A stretch of DNA of 37,564 nt from Burkholderiaceae bacterium (GCA_018882935.1 VERA01000022.1:1-37564), one strand, 5' to 3'. Numbered from the stretch's first letter, positions 1-11,915 are shown. A program made the numbers and translations. The notes: a model not told the origin generated them from the sequence alone.

Positions 1-1
1 G

Positions 2-2575
2 TATGTGCCCGGCTGGGATTGTCATGGCATGCCGATCGAGATTCAAATCGAAAAGCAATACGGCAAGCATTTGCCTACTGCAGAAGTACTCGCTAAATCA
101 CGCGCGTATGCTGCAGAGCAAATTGAACGTCAGAAGAAAGATTTCATCCGCTTGGGCGTCTTGGGTGATTGGGATAAACCCTACACGACGATGAACCCGC
201 GTAACGAGGCAGATGAAATTCGTGCGCTCGGCAGGATTCTCGACAAAGGCTATGTGTATCGTGGGCTGAAACCCGTCAATTGGTGTTTTGATTGCGGCTC
301 AGCGCTGGCGGAAGCCGAAGTCGAGTACCAAGACAAACGTGATCCTGCGATTGATGTCGGCTTTCCATTTGCCGAGCCTGAAAAAATCGCCCAGGCCTTT
401 GGCTTGGCATCGCTGCCAACGCAAAAAGGCTTTCTGATTATCTGGACCACCACGCCGTGGACCATCCCGTCGAACCAGGCGCTGAACATGCATCCGGAGT
501 TCGACTACGCATTGGTACACACCGAGCGTAACGGTGAACCGTTACTGCTAATACTCGCGCAAGCACTAGTGGAAAGCTGTCTGCAGCGCTATGGCCTGCA
601 AGGGAAAGTGATTGCGACAACCAAGGGCGAACATTTGTCGCTGGTGAAGTTTCATCACCCGCTGGGTAGCGTCGATAGCGGCTACCAACGTCTGTCGCCT
701 GTTTATCTTGGTGACTATGTCACCGCGGATTCGGGTACCGGCATTGTGCATTCTGCACCGGCGTATGGCCTTGAGGATTACGCCTCATGCAAATCACACG
801 GCATGCGTGATGATGAAATCCTCAGCCCGGTGATGGGCGATGGTCATTTTGCGTCAACGCTGCCGCTATTCGGTGGCATGACGATCTGGGAAGCATCGAA
901 GCCGATTTGCGCGGCGCTTGAACAAGCCGGCGCCTTGTTCAAGCTGGTGATGTTTGATCACAGCTACATGCACTGCTGGCGCCATAAAACACCGATTGTG
1001 TATCGTGCGACGTCGCAGTGGTTTGCGTCTATGGACCGCAGCCCGAAAAACGGCAGCGGCAGCCTGCGCGAGACCGCATTAGCCGCCGTTGAGGCGACGC
1101 GCTTTTATCCCGCATGGGGCAAGGCGCGGCTGCACGGCATGATTGCGAATCGCCCTGACTGGACGCTGTCACGTCAGCGCCAGTGGGGTGTGCCGATGCC
1201 CTTCTTCATCCACAAGGAAACCGGCGAACTACATCCGCAGACACCTGCGCTGTTGGAAAAGGTTGCTGTGTTGGTTGAACAAAACGGTATCGAGGCTTGG
1301 CACCAGATTGATTTGGCCGACTTTCTTGGCACCGATGCGGCGCATTATGAAAAAAACCGCGATACCTTGGATGTCTGGTTTGACTCCGGTGCGACCCATT
1401 ACACGGTCATGCGTGGTTCCCATACGAGTGAATTGCAGTATCCCGCTGATTTGTATTTGGAAGGCTCGGATCAGCACCGCGGCTGGTTCCATTCATCGCT
1501 ACTGACCGGCGCGATGCTGGATGGGCGCGCGCCTTACAAAGCACTGCTGACCCATGGCTTTGTGGTCGATGGCGAGGGCAAGAAAATGTCCAAGTCCAAG
1601 GGCAACGTGGTCGCACCGCAAAAAGTATCTGACACCCTCGGTGCTGAGATTCTGCGGCTGTGGGTCGCCGCGACCGATTACTCAGGCGAGCTCTCGATCT
1701 CCGATGAAATTCTGAAGCGCGTCGTCGAAAGCTATCGCCGTATTCGCAACACACTGCGCTTCTTGCTGGCAAATACCTCAGACTTCAATCATGCGACTGA
1801 TGCGATTGCGATGGATCAGTTACTGGAGATTGATCGCTATGCGATCGCCCGCATGGCGCAATTACAAGACGAGATTCGTGCGCATTTCAATGAGTATGAA
1901 TTTCATCCCGTGGTTGCCAAGCTGCAGATGTACTGCTCGGAAGATCTGGGCGGCTTTTATCTGGATATTCTGAAAGACCGCTTGTATACCAGCGGTGTCA
2001 ACTCCGCAGCAAGACGCTCGGCACAGACTGCGATTTGGCATATCACCCAATCACTATTGCGCCTGATGGCGCCGATTTTGTCGTTCACCGCAGAAGAGGC
2101 TTGGGCGGTGTTCACTAATGACGCAGATTATCAAGCCAGTAGCGAGACGATTTTTACGCAGCAGTTTTATGTGCTACCTATTATCAACGACAGCGCCGCC
2201 CTGCTCGAGCGCTATGAGGCACTACGAGAGTTCCGCGCGGGTGTTTTGAAGCAGCTGGAAGAAGTGCGTACTTCAGGAGCGATTGGTTCTTCGCTGCAGG
2301 CCGAAGTAGCGATTCATGCCTCGGGCGATAAGCTGGCGCTATTGCAAAGCTTTGGTGAAGATTTGAAGTTTGTCCTGATTACATCGTCTGCTACCGTGGT
2401 GCCGGTAGCGAGCGAGGCCGAAGACAAACTGATCGTCACGGCATCGGCACACAAGAAATGCGAGCGCTGCTGGCATTACCGCGCCGATGTGGGTGTCGAT
2501 CATCATCACGCCGGCCTTTGTGGACGCTGCGTCGCCAATCTGTTTGGCGGCGGCGAGTCACGCCGTATCGCTTAA
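2..2575 (+). CDS. ileS: Isoleucyl-tRNA synthetase, 5' end cut by the window
   Basis: Class I aminoacyl-tRNA synthetase that charges tRNA-Ile in the cytoplasm. The reading frame is open from base 2 and begins inside the catalytic domain with [10 protein letters not shown], the IleS form of the HIGH motif. In E. coli IleS this motif lies near residue 60, so roughly the first 55-60 residues are missing. The KMSKS signature is intact (KKMSKSKGN, about nt 1580-1605). The editing (CP1) domain lies between the two motifs, with [13 protein letters not shown] near nt 442-480. The C-terminus carries the four-cysteine zinc site KCERCW...CGRC (about nt 2456-2533). The stop is at 2573-2575 and lspA starts 15 nt later, the usual ileS-lspA pairing. 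The Met in HGMP instead of Leu is a tolerated variant and not a sign of damage. Confidence 0.97.
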   Translation, partial: YVPGWDCHGMPIEIQIEKQYGKHLPTAEVLAKSRAYAAEQIERQKKDFIRLGVLGDWDKPYTTMNPRNEADEIRALGRILDKGYVYRGLKPVNWCFDCGSALAEAEVEYQDKRDPAIDVGFPFAEPEKIAQAFGLASLPTQKGFLIIWTTTPWTIPSNQALNMHPEFDYALVHTERNGEPLLLILAQALVESCLQRYGLQGKVIATTKGEHLSLVKFHHPLGSVDSGYQRLSPVYLGDYVTADSGTGIVHSAPAYGLEDYASCKSHGMRDDEILSPVMGDGHFASTLPLFGGMTIWEASKPICAALEQAGALFKLVMFDHSYMHCWRHKTPIVYRATSQWFASMDRSPKNGSGSLRETALAAVEATRFYPAWGKARLHGMIANRPDWTLSRQRQWGVPMPFFIHKETGELHPQTPALLEKVAVLVEQNGIEAWHQIDLADFLGTDAAHYEKNRDTLDVWFDSGATHYTVMRGSHTSELQYPADLYLEGSDQHRGWFHSSLLTGAMLDGRAPYKALLTHGFVVDGEGKKMSKSKGNVVAPQKVSDTLGAEILRLWVAATDYSGELSISDEILKRVVESYRRIRNTLRFLLANTSDFNHATDAIAMDQLLEIDRYAIARMAQLQDEIRAHFNEYEFHPVVAKLQMYCSEDLGGFYLDILKDRLYTSGVNSAARRSAQTAIWHITQSLLRLMAPILSFTAEEAWAVFTNDADYQASSETIFTQQFYVLPIINDSAALLERYEALREFRAGVLKQLEEVRTSGAIGSSLQAEVAIHASGDKLALLQSFGEDLKFVLITSSATVVPVASEAEDKLIVTASAHKKCERCWHYRADVGVDHHHAGLCGRCVANLFGGGESRRIA

Positions 2576-2590
2576 TTCAGGATTCACTCC

Positions 2591-3070
2591 ATGGCCAGAA
2601 AATCCGCCGGCCTGCTGCTGTGGCTCGGCATTGCAGTGATCGTGGTGCTGCTTGATCAAGTTTCCAAGATCACCATGTCGCGTTTACTGGTGTATGGGCA
2701 ATCGGAAATGATTACGCCGTATTTCAACTTGGTGATGGTGTACAACCAAGGCGCAGCGTTCAGCTTTCTGGCCAACTCCGGTGGCTGGCAGCGCTGGTTC
2801 TTCAGTGGTTTGGCAATGGTCGTCTCGCTTGGGATTATCTGGATGTTGCACAAAAATTCCGGCCAGCGCTTGTTCTGCTGGGCGCTGACCCTGATTCTCG
2901 GCGGCGCGGTCGGTAACCTGATCGATCGGCTGCTGTACGGGCATGTGATCGACTTTCTGGATTTTCATATTGGCACGCTGCACTGGCCGGCGTTCAACGT
3001 CGCCGATAGCGCGATCACGGTGGGTGCGGCATTATTCGTGCTGGATGAATTGCGACGAGTGAATCGTTGA
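2591..3070 (+). CDS. lspA: Lipoprotein signal peptidase (signal peptidase II)
   Basis: Inner-membrane aspartyl protease that removes the signal peptide of prolipoproteins after lipid attachment. The protein has 159 residues, normal for the family, with four hydrophobic segments. The conserved blocks are present: LDQVSK near residue 21, YNQGAAFSF near 51, GNLIDR with catalytic Asp112, and FNVADS with catalytic Asp139. The ATG follows the ileS stop by 15 nt, and the stop overlaps the TTG candidate start of coaBC, so ileS-lspA-coaBC-dut is probably one transcript. A likely lipoprotein substrate is encoded just downstream at 4798. Confidence 0.96.
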   Translation: MARKSAGLLLWLGIAVIVVLLDQVSKITMSRLLVYGQSEMITPYFNLVMVYNQGAAFSFLANSGGWQRWFFSGLAMVVSLGIIWMLHKNSGQRLFCWALTLILGGAVGNLIDRLLYGHVIDFLDFHIGTLHWPAFNVADSAITVGAALFVLDELRRVNR

Positions 3071-4269
3071 ACCCCATGACGCTGGCGGGCAAACACATCG
3101 TACTTGGCCTCACAGGCGGCATTGCCTGCTACAAGGCGGCTGAGCTCACCCGTGGGCTGGTGAAAGCCGGCGCGCGGGTGCAAGTGGTAATGACAGCCTC
3201 GGCGCAGCAGTTCATTACCTCCGTGACCATGCAAGCGCTGTCAGGGCGGCCGGTGTTCTCCGATCAGTGGGACAGCCGCATCTCGAATCACATGGCGCAT
3301 ATTGATCTGACCCGAGAATCAGACGCAATCGTCATCGCCCCCTGCTCAGCCGACTTTATGCGCAAGCTGGTGCATGGCGCGGCTGATGATCTGCTCTCGG
3401 CGCTGTGTCTGGCGCGGCCAGCAACGCTGCCGCTGTTGGTGGCCCCTGCAATGAATGTCGAGATGTGGGAAAACCCCGCTACCCAACGTAACGCAGCGCA
3501 GCTCAAGCGAGATGGTGTGCACCTGCTAGGGCCTGCCGCCGGCGAGCAGGCTTGTGGTGAAACCGGTTTGGGTCGCATGATGGAGCCCGAGTCGCTACTC
3601 GAATCGCTGACCAGTTTTTTTTACCCGAAGCAGCTGTTAGGAAAAAAAATACTGATCACCGCCGGCCCGACCTTTGAACCAATAGACCCGGTACGCGGCA
3701 TCACCAACCTCTCGTCCGGGAAAATGGGTTACGCGATCGCGCGTGCGGCGACGATGGCGGGCGCTTCTGTGACCTTGGTGTCCGGGCCGACAGCGCTAAC
3801 ACCACCGATGGGTGTACGAACAGTTTCAGTGACCACGGCACAGCAAATGCATGATGCTGTAATGAGCTGCGTGAAGGATAACGATGTATTTATCGCAGTG
3901 GCAGCAGTTGCTGATTGGCAGGTGAGCGAGGTCAGCACACAAAAAATCAAGAAGCAGGATGCTGCTGCACCCTCGCTCTCATTCAAGCAAAACCCCGATA
4001 TCCTGGCTGCAGTCGCCGCGCTACCCTCGCCGCCTTATTGCGTAGGCTTTGCAGCTGAATCAGAAAATTTGCTGGAATTTGGTGCGGCTAAACGTATCAA
4101 GAAAAATATTCCACTGTTGGTTGGCAATATTGGTCATCATACCTTCGGTAAAGATGACAATGAACTCGTGCTATTTGATGCGCATGGCCACCACCCATTG
4201 CCACGCGCGAGCAAAGATCAGCTGGCAAACAAGCTAATCGACGAAATCGCAAAACGATTAATACCCTGA
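3067..4269 (+). CDS. coaBC: Bifunctional phosphopantothenoylcysteine decarboxylase / phosphopantothenate-cysteine ligase
   Basis: Performs two consecutive steps of coenzyme A synthesis: ligation of cysteine to 4'-phosphopantothenate (CoaB) and decarboxylation of the product (CoaC). The N-terminal half is the flavin-binding CoaC domain, with [11 protein letters not shown], the His in NHMAHIDL (about residue 78), the PAMN motif (127-130) and the substrate-flap Cys in [10 protein letters not shown] (about 163). The C-terminal half is CoaB, with [15 protein letters not shown] and [12 protein letters not shown]. Length is 400 residues, as expected. The start is uncertain: TTG at 3067 overlaps the lspA stop, while ATG at 3076 is three codons in; neither has a clear Shine-Dalgarno sequence. 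It sits between lspA and dut, a common arrangement. Confidence 0.95.
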   Translation: MNPMTLAGKHIVLGLTGGIACYKAAELTRGLVKAGARVQVVMTASAQQFITSVTMQALSGRPVFSDQWDSRISNHMAHIDLTRESDAIVIAPCSADFMRKLVHGAADDLLSALCLARPATLPLLVAPAMNVEMWENPATQRNAAQLKRDGVHLLGPAAGEQACGETGLGRMMEPESLLESLTSFFYPKQLLGKKILITAGPTFEPIDPVRGITNLSSGKMGYAIARAATMAGASVTLVSGPTALTPPMGVRTVSVTTAQQMHDAVMSCVKDNDVFIAVAAVADWQVSEVSTQKIKKQDAAAPSLSFKQNPDILAAVAALPSPPYCVGFAAESENLLEFGAAKRIKKNIPLLVGNIGHHTFGKDDNELVLFDAHGHHPLPRASKDQLANKLIDEIAKRLIP

Positions 4270-4280
4270 ATCGCTCCAGT

Positions 4281-4730
4281 ATGAAAACCATTGACGTTAA
4301 AGTACTCGATCAGCGGCTGCGTGAGCAGATGCCCGCCTATGCCACGCCGGGTAGCGCAGGCCTTGATCTGCGTGCCTGCATTCAAGCGCCGCTCACGCTT
4401 GAGCCTGGCAGTACGCATCTGATACCTACCGGTCTGGCAATTCATATCGCCGACCCTGCCTATGCAGCGATGATCTTGCCGCGCAGCGGTATGGGCCATA
4501 AGCACGGTATCGTGCTCGGTAATTTAGTGGGCTTGATTGATTCGGACTACCAGGGTGAATTGATGGTCTCAACCTGGAATCGGGGCAATGCTGCCTTCGT
4601 TCTGAATCCGATGGAGCGTCTGGCGCAGTTGGTGATCGTGCCTGTGCTGCAGGTGGCCTTCAATATCGTCGACTCATTCACCGAAACCGAACGCGGTGCT
4701 GGCGGCTTCGGCAGTACCGGTAAAGTGTGA
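4281..4730 (+). CDS. dut: Deoxyuridine 5'-triphosphate nucleotidohydrolase (dUTPase)
   Basis: Hydrolyses dUTP to dUMP and pyrophosphate, keeping uracil out of DNA and supplying dUMP for thymidylate synthesis. The 149-residue protein shows all five motifs of the homotrimeric family: SAGLDLRA (25-32), PRSGMG (67-72), [10 protein letters not shown] with the uridine-binding Asp (about 89), MERLAQ (111-116) and the glycine-rich C-terminal GAGGFGSTG (139-147) that closes over the substrate. It starts 11 nt after the coaBC stop. The dut-coaBC neighbourhood is conserved in many Proteobacteria, which supports the call. Confidence 0.97.
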   Translation: MKTIDVKVLDQRLREQMPAYATPGSAGLDLRACIQAPLTLEPGSTHLIPTGLAIHIADPAYAAMILPRSGMGHKHGIVLGNLVGLIDSDYQGELMVSTWNRGNAAFVLNPMERLAQLVIVPVLQVAFNIVDSFTETERGAGGFGSTGKV

Positions 4731-4797
4731 GCGTCAAGTTGTGCGTCAGTTTGACGTTGAAGATGCAGATCGGCGCAAGACTGAATAGGTGGGCACC

Positions 4798-5904
4798 ATG
4801 CGGATACGACCAGATATCCTGTATGTAATCGCCGCGCTGCTCATGCTGAGCGCGACGGGTTGCTCGATACTGAGCACAACGCCAACGACACCTGATTCCG
4901 GCACACCAGCTCGAGCCGGCACCCAAACCACCCCCGCCACCTCGGAAGTCACCAAGCCCGTTCGCGCAGACAGTCACCCGGAGAGTGAAGCCGAATTCGA
5001 TCAGATGATCGCGCGACAAGATCGGGTTTACCGTGTAATTGCTCCGCTCATCGTCAAGAATGCCGTGCTGTGCAAAACCGCGGCGCGCCCCTTGCTCGGC
5101 TTTACTGCAAAGAATCGCTACTCTTTTCCGGCCGAGCTGCGCGATGCGGCTGCAACGCGCCTTGGTAAGGGCGACGAGCTGCGTGTCGTGCAAGTCCTCG
5201 AAGGCAGCGGTGCGCAACGGGCAGGTGTAAAGCGCGGCGATGCACTGCTTTCAATTGCTGATAAACGGCTTCCTGTTGGGCCGCAAGCAGAAACCGAAAC
5301 AGCGCGCATGCTGGCACCACTGCTAAAACAAACGAACGAGGTCGATGTACAACTGCTACGCAATGACACCCCACTCTCATTAAAGATCGCACTCACAACG
5401 GCTTGTGCCTTTACCGTAGATATTGGTAATGCACCCCATATCAATGCCTACGCTGATGGCCGGCGCATCATGGTCACAGCGGGTTTTCTGGCTGAGATAT
5501 CAGATCAGGAACTCGCGGTTATTTTGGCCAGAGAGATTGCCCATAACGTACAACTGCACGCCAGTACGATGCAAACGCGCGCCACGATGGCATCGATTAT
5601 CGATACGCTGCTACTACCCAAGCCTGATCTGAGCGGTTTCGCCGGCAGCGCCGGGCTCAAGAGAATGGATGAAAAGCTTGATCAGGAAGCCGACCGCATT
5701 GCACTCTACATGTTGGCGCGTGCCGGATTGAGCCCATCGATAGCGGTAGATACGCTGGAACGCTTGGCGCGCCGATACCCTGCTACCGTGTTGAGCAGCT
5801 ACACCGCATTACACCCCTGGACCGAGGATCGCAAACGCCAGATGATAGACACCATCGCCGAGATCCGGAAAAAGCAGACGAGTAAAAAATCATTGGTGCC
5901 TTGA
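4798..5904 (+). CDS. Lipoprotein with PDZ and M48-like peptidase domains, altered zinc motif
   Basis: Predicted lipoprotein of 368 residues. The N-terminus MRIRPDILYVIAALLMLSATGC reads as a lipoprotein signal ending in Cys22. A Thr/Pro-rich linker follows. A PDZ-like segment (about residues 125-185, with GSGAQRAGVKRGDALLSI) precedes an M48-type peptidase domain (NAYADGRRIMVTAGFL ... DQELAVILAREIAHN ... DQEADRIALYMLARAGL ... HPWTEDRKRQM). The family zinc motif HEXXH here reads REIAH (Arg245-Glu246-His249): the first zinc ligand is Arg, while the distal Glu297 and Asp299 are kept. It may be inactive or use another ligand set. ATG 4798 is preferred over GTG 4789 because an AGGTGG stretch lies just upstream. 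The role is unknown; related lipoproteins act in envelope quality control. Confidence 0.8.
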   Translation: MRIRPDILYVIAALLMLSATGCSILSTTPTTPDSGTPARAGTQTTPATSEVTKPVRADSHPESEAEFDQMIARQDRVYRVIAPLIVKNAVLCKTAARPLLGFTAKNRYSFPAELRDAAATRLGKGDELRVVQVLEGSGAQRAGVKRGDALLSIADKRLPVGPQAETETARMLAPLLKQTNEVDVQLLRNDTPLSLKIALTTACAFTVDIGNAPHINAYADGRRIMVTAGFLAEISDQELAVILAREIAHNVQLHASTMQTRATMASIIDTLLLPKPDLSGFAGSAGLKRMDEKLDQEADRIALYMLARAGLSPSIAVDTLERLARRYPATVLSSYTALHPWTEDRKRQMIDTIAEIRKKQTSKKSLVP

Positions 5905-5915
5905 ACTCTCGAAAT

Positions 5916-5947
5916 AAAAAACCCGCCTGTTTCGGCGGGTTTTTTAT
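5916..5947. terminator. Bidirectional Rho-independent terminator between the M48-like gene and clpA
   Basis: Inverted repeat with arms AAAAAACCCGCC and GGCGGGTTTTTT around a six-base loop (TGTTTC, 5928-5933). An A-run on one side and a T-run on the other let it work in both directions. It lies 11 nt after the stop of the M48-like gene and about 27 nt beyond the clpA stop, between the two convergent genes. Confidence 0.9.
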
Positions 5948-5974
5948 TTACAACCTGGTACTACCGACAGCGAC

Positions 5975-8271
<2,297 letters not shown>

Positions 8272-8275
<4 letters not shown>

Positions 8276-8586
8276 GCTTCCTCCATCACGCACTGCAGCG
8301 GGTGCCCCGCCTTTCGGGCGTGGCTTAAAACTAATTCGACTTTGGTGCTGGCGATATCTTTTGGATAGACACCGCACAAGCCCTTACCGTCACGATGAAC
8401 CTTGAGCATGATCTGCGTCGCCGTCTCACGGTCCTTATTGAAGTACTCCTGAATGATGGCCACCACAAACTCCATTGGCGTGTAATCATCATTCAGCAAC
8501 ACTACCTGGTACATCGGCGGCGGCTTCACCGCCGCCTTTTTCTCTTTCGGTACGAGTAGAGTGCCGTTGTCGCTATTAGTTGCCAT
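8272..8586 (-). CDS. clpS: ATP-dependent Clp protease adaptor ClpS
   Basis: Small adaptor that binds N-terminal destabilising residues of substrates and delivers them to ClpA (N-end rule pathway). The 104-residue protein has a loose N-terminal tail (about 1-25) and the core fold, with the binding-pocket segment [13 protein letters not shown] and the His of KVHRDGKG. It lies directly upstream of clpA with a four-base ATGA overlap, the standard arrangement. There is no Shine-Dalgarno sequence before the ATG. A TAGAAT hexamer lies only six bases upstream, so the message may be leaderless. Confidence 0.97.
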
Positions 8587-8592
8587 GCTTCT

Positions 8593-8620
8593 ATTCTATC
8601 GCCCACGCCACGCTTGGTAA
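8593..8620 (-). promoter_or_regulatory. Possible clpS-clpA promoter
   Basis: Reading the minus strand, TTACCA (8620-8615), a 16-base spacer and TAGAAT (8598-8593) form a sigma70-like pair, matching consensus at 4/6 and 5/6 positions. The -10 element ends six bases before the clpS ATG, which would put the transcript start at or next to the start codon. Prediction from pattern only. Confidence 0.4.
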
Positions 8621-8790
8621 CCCGTGTTACTCAGGCGATCCGCGCTCATTTCCATATTACTTGCTTTCCGGAGCATGCGCTGACTTGGCAACAATAACTC
8701 GGAAACAGGCAATTGGGTATTAGGAAAATGGCGCAGTTTGCCGTGGTTTCAAGGCTCGAAAGCCATATTCTGGCATTTTTGACAATTTGC

Positions 8791-8819
8791 TTGACTTTTC
8801 TATTTTTTGCCAGAACAAT
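8791..8819 (+). promoter_or_regulatory. Candidate sigma70 promoter for the cold-shock gene
   Basis: TTGACT (8791-8796), a 17-base spacer and AACAAT (8814-8819). The -35 matches consensus at 5/6 and the -10 at 4/6. It would give a leader of about 120 bases before the cold-shock start at 8949. Confidence 0.45.
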
Positions 8820-8872
8820 GCAAAAGATCAATATGTGGGTTATAGCACTTATTGACATGAGGAGGAGCAATA

Positions 8873-8911
8873 ATGGAGGGGGTCAGCTTTACGCAGGGCT
8901 CTTGCTTTTAG
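8873..8911 (+). CDS. Possible 12-residue leader peptide upstream of the cold-shock gene
   Basis: ATG 8873 is preceded by AGGAGG (8860-8865) at a seven-base spacing, the best Shine-Dalgarno match around this gene, and encodes MEGVSFTQGSCF followed by TAG. The stop lies 37 bases before the cold-shock ATG, whose own ribosome-binding site is weak. No family is recognised. It could be a translated leader that tunes folding or decay of the cold-shock mRNA, or a chance match. Purine-rich leaders can also bind ribosomes without making a peptide. Confidence 0.35.
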   Translation: MEGVSFTQGSCF

Positions 8912-8948
8912 CGCTCGTGTGATTGGCCCCTGTTAGAAAGACTGTTTT

Positions 8949-9155
8949 ATGGCAAAAGGTAAGGTCAAGTGGTTTAACGACGCCAAAGGCTTCGGTTTTA
9001 TCACTCCGGAAGATGGTGGTGAAGATTTGTTTGCACATTTCTCGGCTATTACAATGTCCGGCTTCAAGACCCTGAAAGAAGGGCAAGAGGTTTCATTTGA
9101 GGTAACCCAAGGTCCAAAGGGAAAGCAAGCTTCAAATATCCAATTGGTCAGCTGA
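8949..9155 (+). CDS. Cold-shock protein, CspA family
   Basis: Single cold-shock domain of 68 residues, a five-stranded OB fold that binds single-stranded RNA and DNA and acts as an RNA chaperone. The nucleic acid-binding motifs are intact: RNP1 KGFGFI (13-18) and RNP2 in DLFAHF (26-31). The N-terminus [17 protein letters not shown] is typical. Only a poor purine stretch (AGAAAG) precedes the ATG, while a much better ribosome-binding site serves a short upstream ORF. A strong terminator follows the stop, so the gene is monocistronic. It could be a CspA, CspC, CspD or CspE homologue; which one, and whether it is cold-induced, cannot be told from sequence. Confidence 0.95.
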   Translation: MAKGKVKWFNDAKGFGFITPEDGGEDLFAHFSAITMSGFKTLKEGQEVSFEVTQGPKGKQASNIQLVS

Positions 9156-9185
9156 TTAACGCATTACCTGACCCAATGAATATTC

Positions 9186-9217
9186 AAACCCTCGGTTAAT
9201 CCGAGGGTTTTTTATTT
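9186..9217 (+). terminator. Rho-independent terminator of the cold-shock gene
   Basis: Perfect ten-base inverted repeat AAACCCTCGG (9186-9195) and CCGAGGGTTT (9201-9210) with loop TTAAT, followed by TTTATTT. It starts 30 bases after the stop codon. Confidence 0.93.
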
Positions 9218-9278
9218 CAACGGTTTTCAGTTTAGCGTCGACCGACGCAACGCAAAAAGGTTCATTAATCGATGCCGC

Positions 9279-9306
9279 AAAAAAACAAGGCCGGGATTCC
9301 CCGGCC
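9279..9306 (-). terminator. Rho-independent terminator of icd
   Basis: On the minus strand the arms GGCCGGG (9306-9300) and CCCGGCC (9295-9289) flank a four-base loop and are followed by TTG and a seven-base T run (9285-9279). It lies about 20 bases past the icd stop. Confidence 0.9.
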
Positions 9307-9327
9307 TGTATGACTGCGCAGCCTGGT

Positions 9328-10581
<1,254 letters not shown>

Positions 10582-10675
10582 CGTTTTTCTCCGAAGACTG
10601 GCGAATGACTGGATTGTAGTTGGCAGACGGCGAACAGCGAATATCGGAATGTGTCGGGAGCCAAAAAATATGCCT

Positions 10676-10700
10676 AAGTCTTATATAAGACATAAGACTT
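10676..10700. promoter_or_regulatory. Palindromic candidate operator between icd and rluE
   Basis: A perfect 14-base palindrome GTCTTATATAAGAC (10678-10691) is directly followed by a third half-site, CATAAGAC. The outer arms AAGTCTTAT (10676-10684) and ATAAGACTT (10692-10700) form a second perfect inverted repeat around ATAAGAC. The AT-rich cluster sits in the gap between the divergent icd and rluE starts, nearer rluE. Its shape suggests binding of a dimeric regulator that could act on icd, rluE or both. From memory, similar motifs occur before TCA-cycle genes in betaproteobacteria, but I cannot name the regulator. Confidence 0.6.
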
Positions 10701-10764
10701 CTGTTTCGTATTATGCACTAGAATTTTGCTTGATGCCATACCGCCAGCCTGCATTCTTCGCGCG

Positions 10765-11328
10765 ATGACGCTAATTCTTTTCAACAAACCCTACGGTGTC
10801 GTGAGCCAGTTCTCGGCGCACGATGGCCGACCAAGCCTGGCGGATTTTCTTGATATACCTAACGTCTACCCCGCAGGGCGGCTGGACGCGGACAGCGAGG
10901 GGCTGATGCTGCTGACCGACGACGGCACGCTGCAGCATGACATCAGCAACCCCGTGTCAGAAAAGTCAAAAACCTATCTGGTTCAGACCGAGGGACTGGC
11001 GCACCCGAGCCAACTCGCGCAGCTACGAGCACCGATGAGATTGCCGCATTTCACCACGCTCGGGAGTAAAGCCGTACGGATCGAGCCTCCAGGCTGGCTT
11101 TGGCCGCGCGATCCGCCGATTCGGCAAAGGCGCGAGTTGCCCACCGACTGGCTTTCCATCACCCTCACCGAGGGCAAAAATCGGCAAGTGCGAAGAATGA
11201 CGGCGGCGGTCGGGCTGCCCACGCTACGGCTGGTAAGACAAGCGATCGGCCCGATTTCGTTAGCCACGCACCCTCTGATGCCCGGGGAGTGGTGCACCAT
11301 CAGCGCTGATGAGTGGCGCGGCAGCTAG
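10765..11328 (+). CDS. rluE: 23S rRNA pseudouridine synthase, RluE-like (RsuA family)
   Basis: Member of the RsuA/RluB/RluE/RluF family, which isomerises uridine to pseudouridine in rRNA; the RluE type modifies 23S rRNA position 2457 in E. coli. It has 187 residues from ATG 10765. The frame is open from a TTG at 10726, but LILFNKPYGVVSQF is the usual start of the catalytic domain. The catalytic motif GRLDADSEGLMLLT holds the nucleophile Asp41, and EGKNRQVRRM near the C-terminus is the second family signature. There is no N-terminal S4 domain, which separates it from RsuA, RluB and RluF. It diverges from icd across the palindromic site. Target specificity is inferred from family resemblance. 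Confidence 0.88.
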   Translation: MTLILFNKPYGVVSQFSAHDGRPSLADFLDIPNVYPAGRLDADSEGLMLLTDDGTLQHDISNPVSEKSKTYLVQTEGLAHPSQLAQLRAPMRLPHFTTLGSKAVRIEPPGWLWPRDPPIRQRRELPTDWLSITLTEGKNRQVRRMTAAVGLPTLRLVRQAIGPISLATHPLMPGEWCTISADEWRGS

Positions 11329-11362
11329 CGTGGCACACAGCGTGACACCCAGCGTGGCGCCT
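11327..11362 (+). repeat. 12-base tandem repeat, three copies, at the rluE stop
   Basis: Three head-to-tail units: AGCGTGGCACAC, AGCGTGACACCC and AGCGTGGCGCCT, followed by AGCG of a would-be fourth. Adjacent copies match at 10/12 and 9/12 positions. The first unit overlaps the last two bases of the rluE stop codon TAG. The rest of 11363-11427 shows no feature. Confidence 0.75.
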
Positions 11363-11427
11363 AGCGACCGGCTTTTCGAGACCACAACCGGCGTCGATAC
11401 CGGCAGGCATAGCAGCCCTGACCAGGG

Positions 11428-11455
11428 TTGAACCGAACGCGCAGAGGTTTACAAT
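11428..11455 (+). promoter_or_regulatory. Candidate promoter for the DUF192 gene
   Basis: TTGAAC (11428-11433), a 16-base spacer and TACAAT (11450-11455), matching sigma70 consensus at 4/6 and 5/6. The -10 ends 25 bases before the ATG at 11481. Confidence 0.5.
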
Positions 11456-11480
11456 CCCGGCGTCGCCCGCACAGATTCCC

Positions 11481-11915
11481 ATGAAAAAATTAACTCTGCA
11501 GGGTAAGTTACTCCTCGGCGCTGCGCTGTTATCGATTAGCGCAGGCGCTCAGGATTTCCCGCGCATCGCGGTCAATATTGGCGTACACCTGATTCAAGCC
11601 GAACTTGCTGCCACGCCGGAAACCCGAGCGCGGGGTCTGATGTACCGGGAAAACTTGGGCCAAAACGAAGGGATGGTGTTCCGCTTCCCTGCCCCTCGCC
11701 GGGTCTGCATGTGGATGAAGAATACGCTGATCCCGCTGTCGGTGGCCTTTATCGGCGAGGATGGGCGCATCGTCAACATCGAGGACATGCAACCTCAAAC
11801 CACCGATGAGCACTGCAGCCAGCAAACCGCGCGTTATGCCCTGGAGATGCGACAGGGCTGGTTCAAGCAGCGCAATATCAAGGCCGGTGAACTGGTATCG
11901 GGCTTGCCAAAATAA
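11481..11915 (+). CDS. Exported DUF192 family protein
   Basis: 144-residue protein with a cleavable signal peptide (MKKLTLQGKLLLGAALLSISAGA, likely cleaved near residue 23), so probably periplasmic. The rest is one DUF192 domain: ETRARGLMYRENLGQNEGMVF, then the conserved CMWMKNTLIPLSVAFI, and ARYALEMRQGW near the end. The family forms a small beta-barrel of unknown biochemical role. It has its own candidate promoter and faces rpsT. The motifs in order make family membership clear; no function is proposed. Confidence 0.92.
   Translation: MKKLTLQGKLLLGAALLSISAGAQDFPRIAVNIGVHLIQAELAATPETRARGLMYRENLGQNEGMVFRFPAPRRVCMWMKNTLIPLSVAFIGEDGRIVNIEDMQPQTTDEHCSQQTARYALEMRQGWFKQRNIKAGELVSGLPK

Larger units (their letters stand above)
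8587..8948 (+). other. 362-base intergenic region: clpS promoter side and cold-shock gene leader
   Basis: Divergent gap between clpS (-) and the cold-shock gene (+). It holds the possible clpS promoter at its left edge, an AT-rich stretch about 8690-8850, a candidate promoter at 8791-8819 and a 12-codon ORF at 8873-8911. Longer open frames here (8713-8922 on +, 8646-8870 on -) have no recognisable protein features. The long untranslated leader is in line with cold-shock mRNAs, whose 5' regions fold in a temperature-dependent way in E. coli. Confidence 0.6.

Noticed and set aside
17-40. HGMP in place of HGLP in the IleS HIGH motif
   Set aside because: A conservative change within the normal range of IleS proteins; all other motifs are intact.
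8276-8377. Upstream extension of clpA by 34 residues
   Set aside because: The extension lies inside clpS in another frame, and the family N-terminus begins at ATG 8275, which overlaps the clpS stop.
8713-8922. + strand frame of 69 codons upstream of the cold-shock gene with a hydrophobic C-terminus
   Set aside because: No ribosome-binding site at its start, no family likeness, and it overlaps the likely promoter. The strong Shine-Dalgarno sequence nearby serves a different frame.
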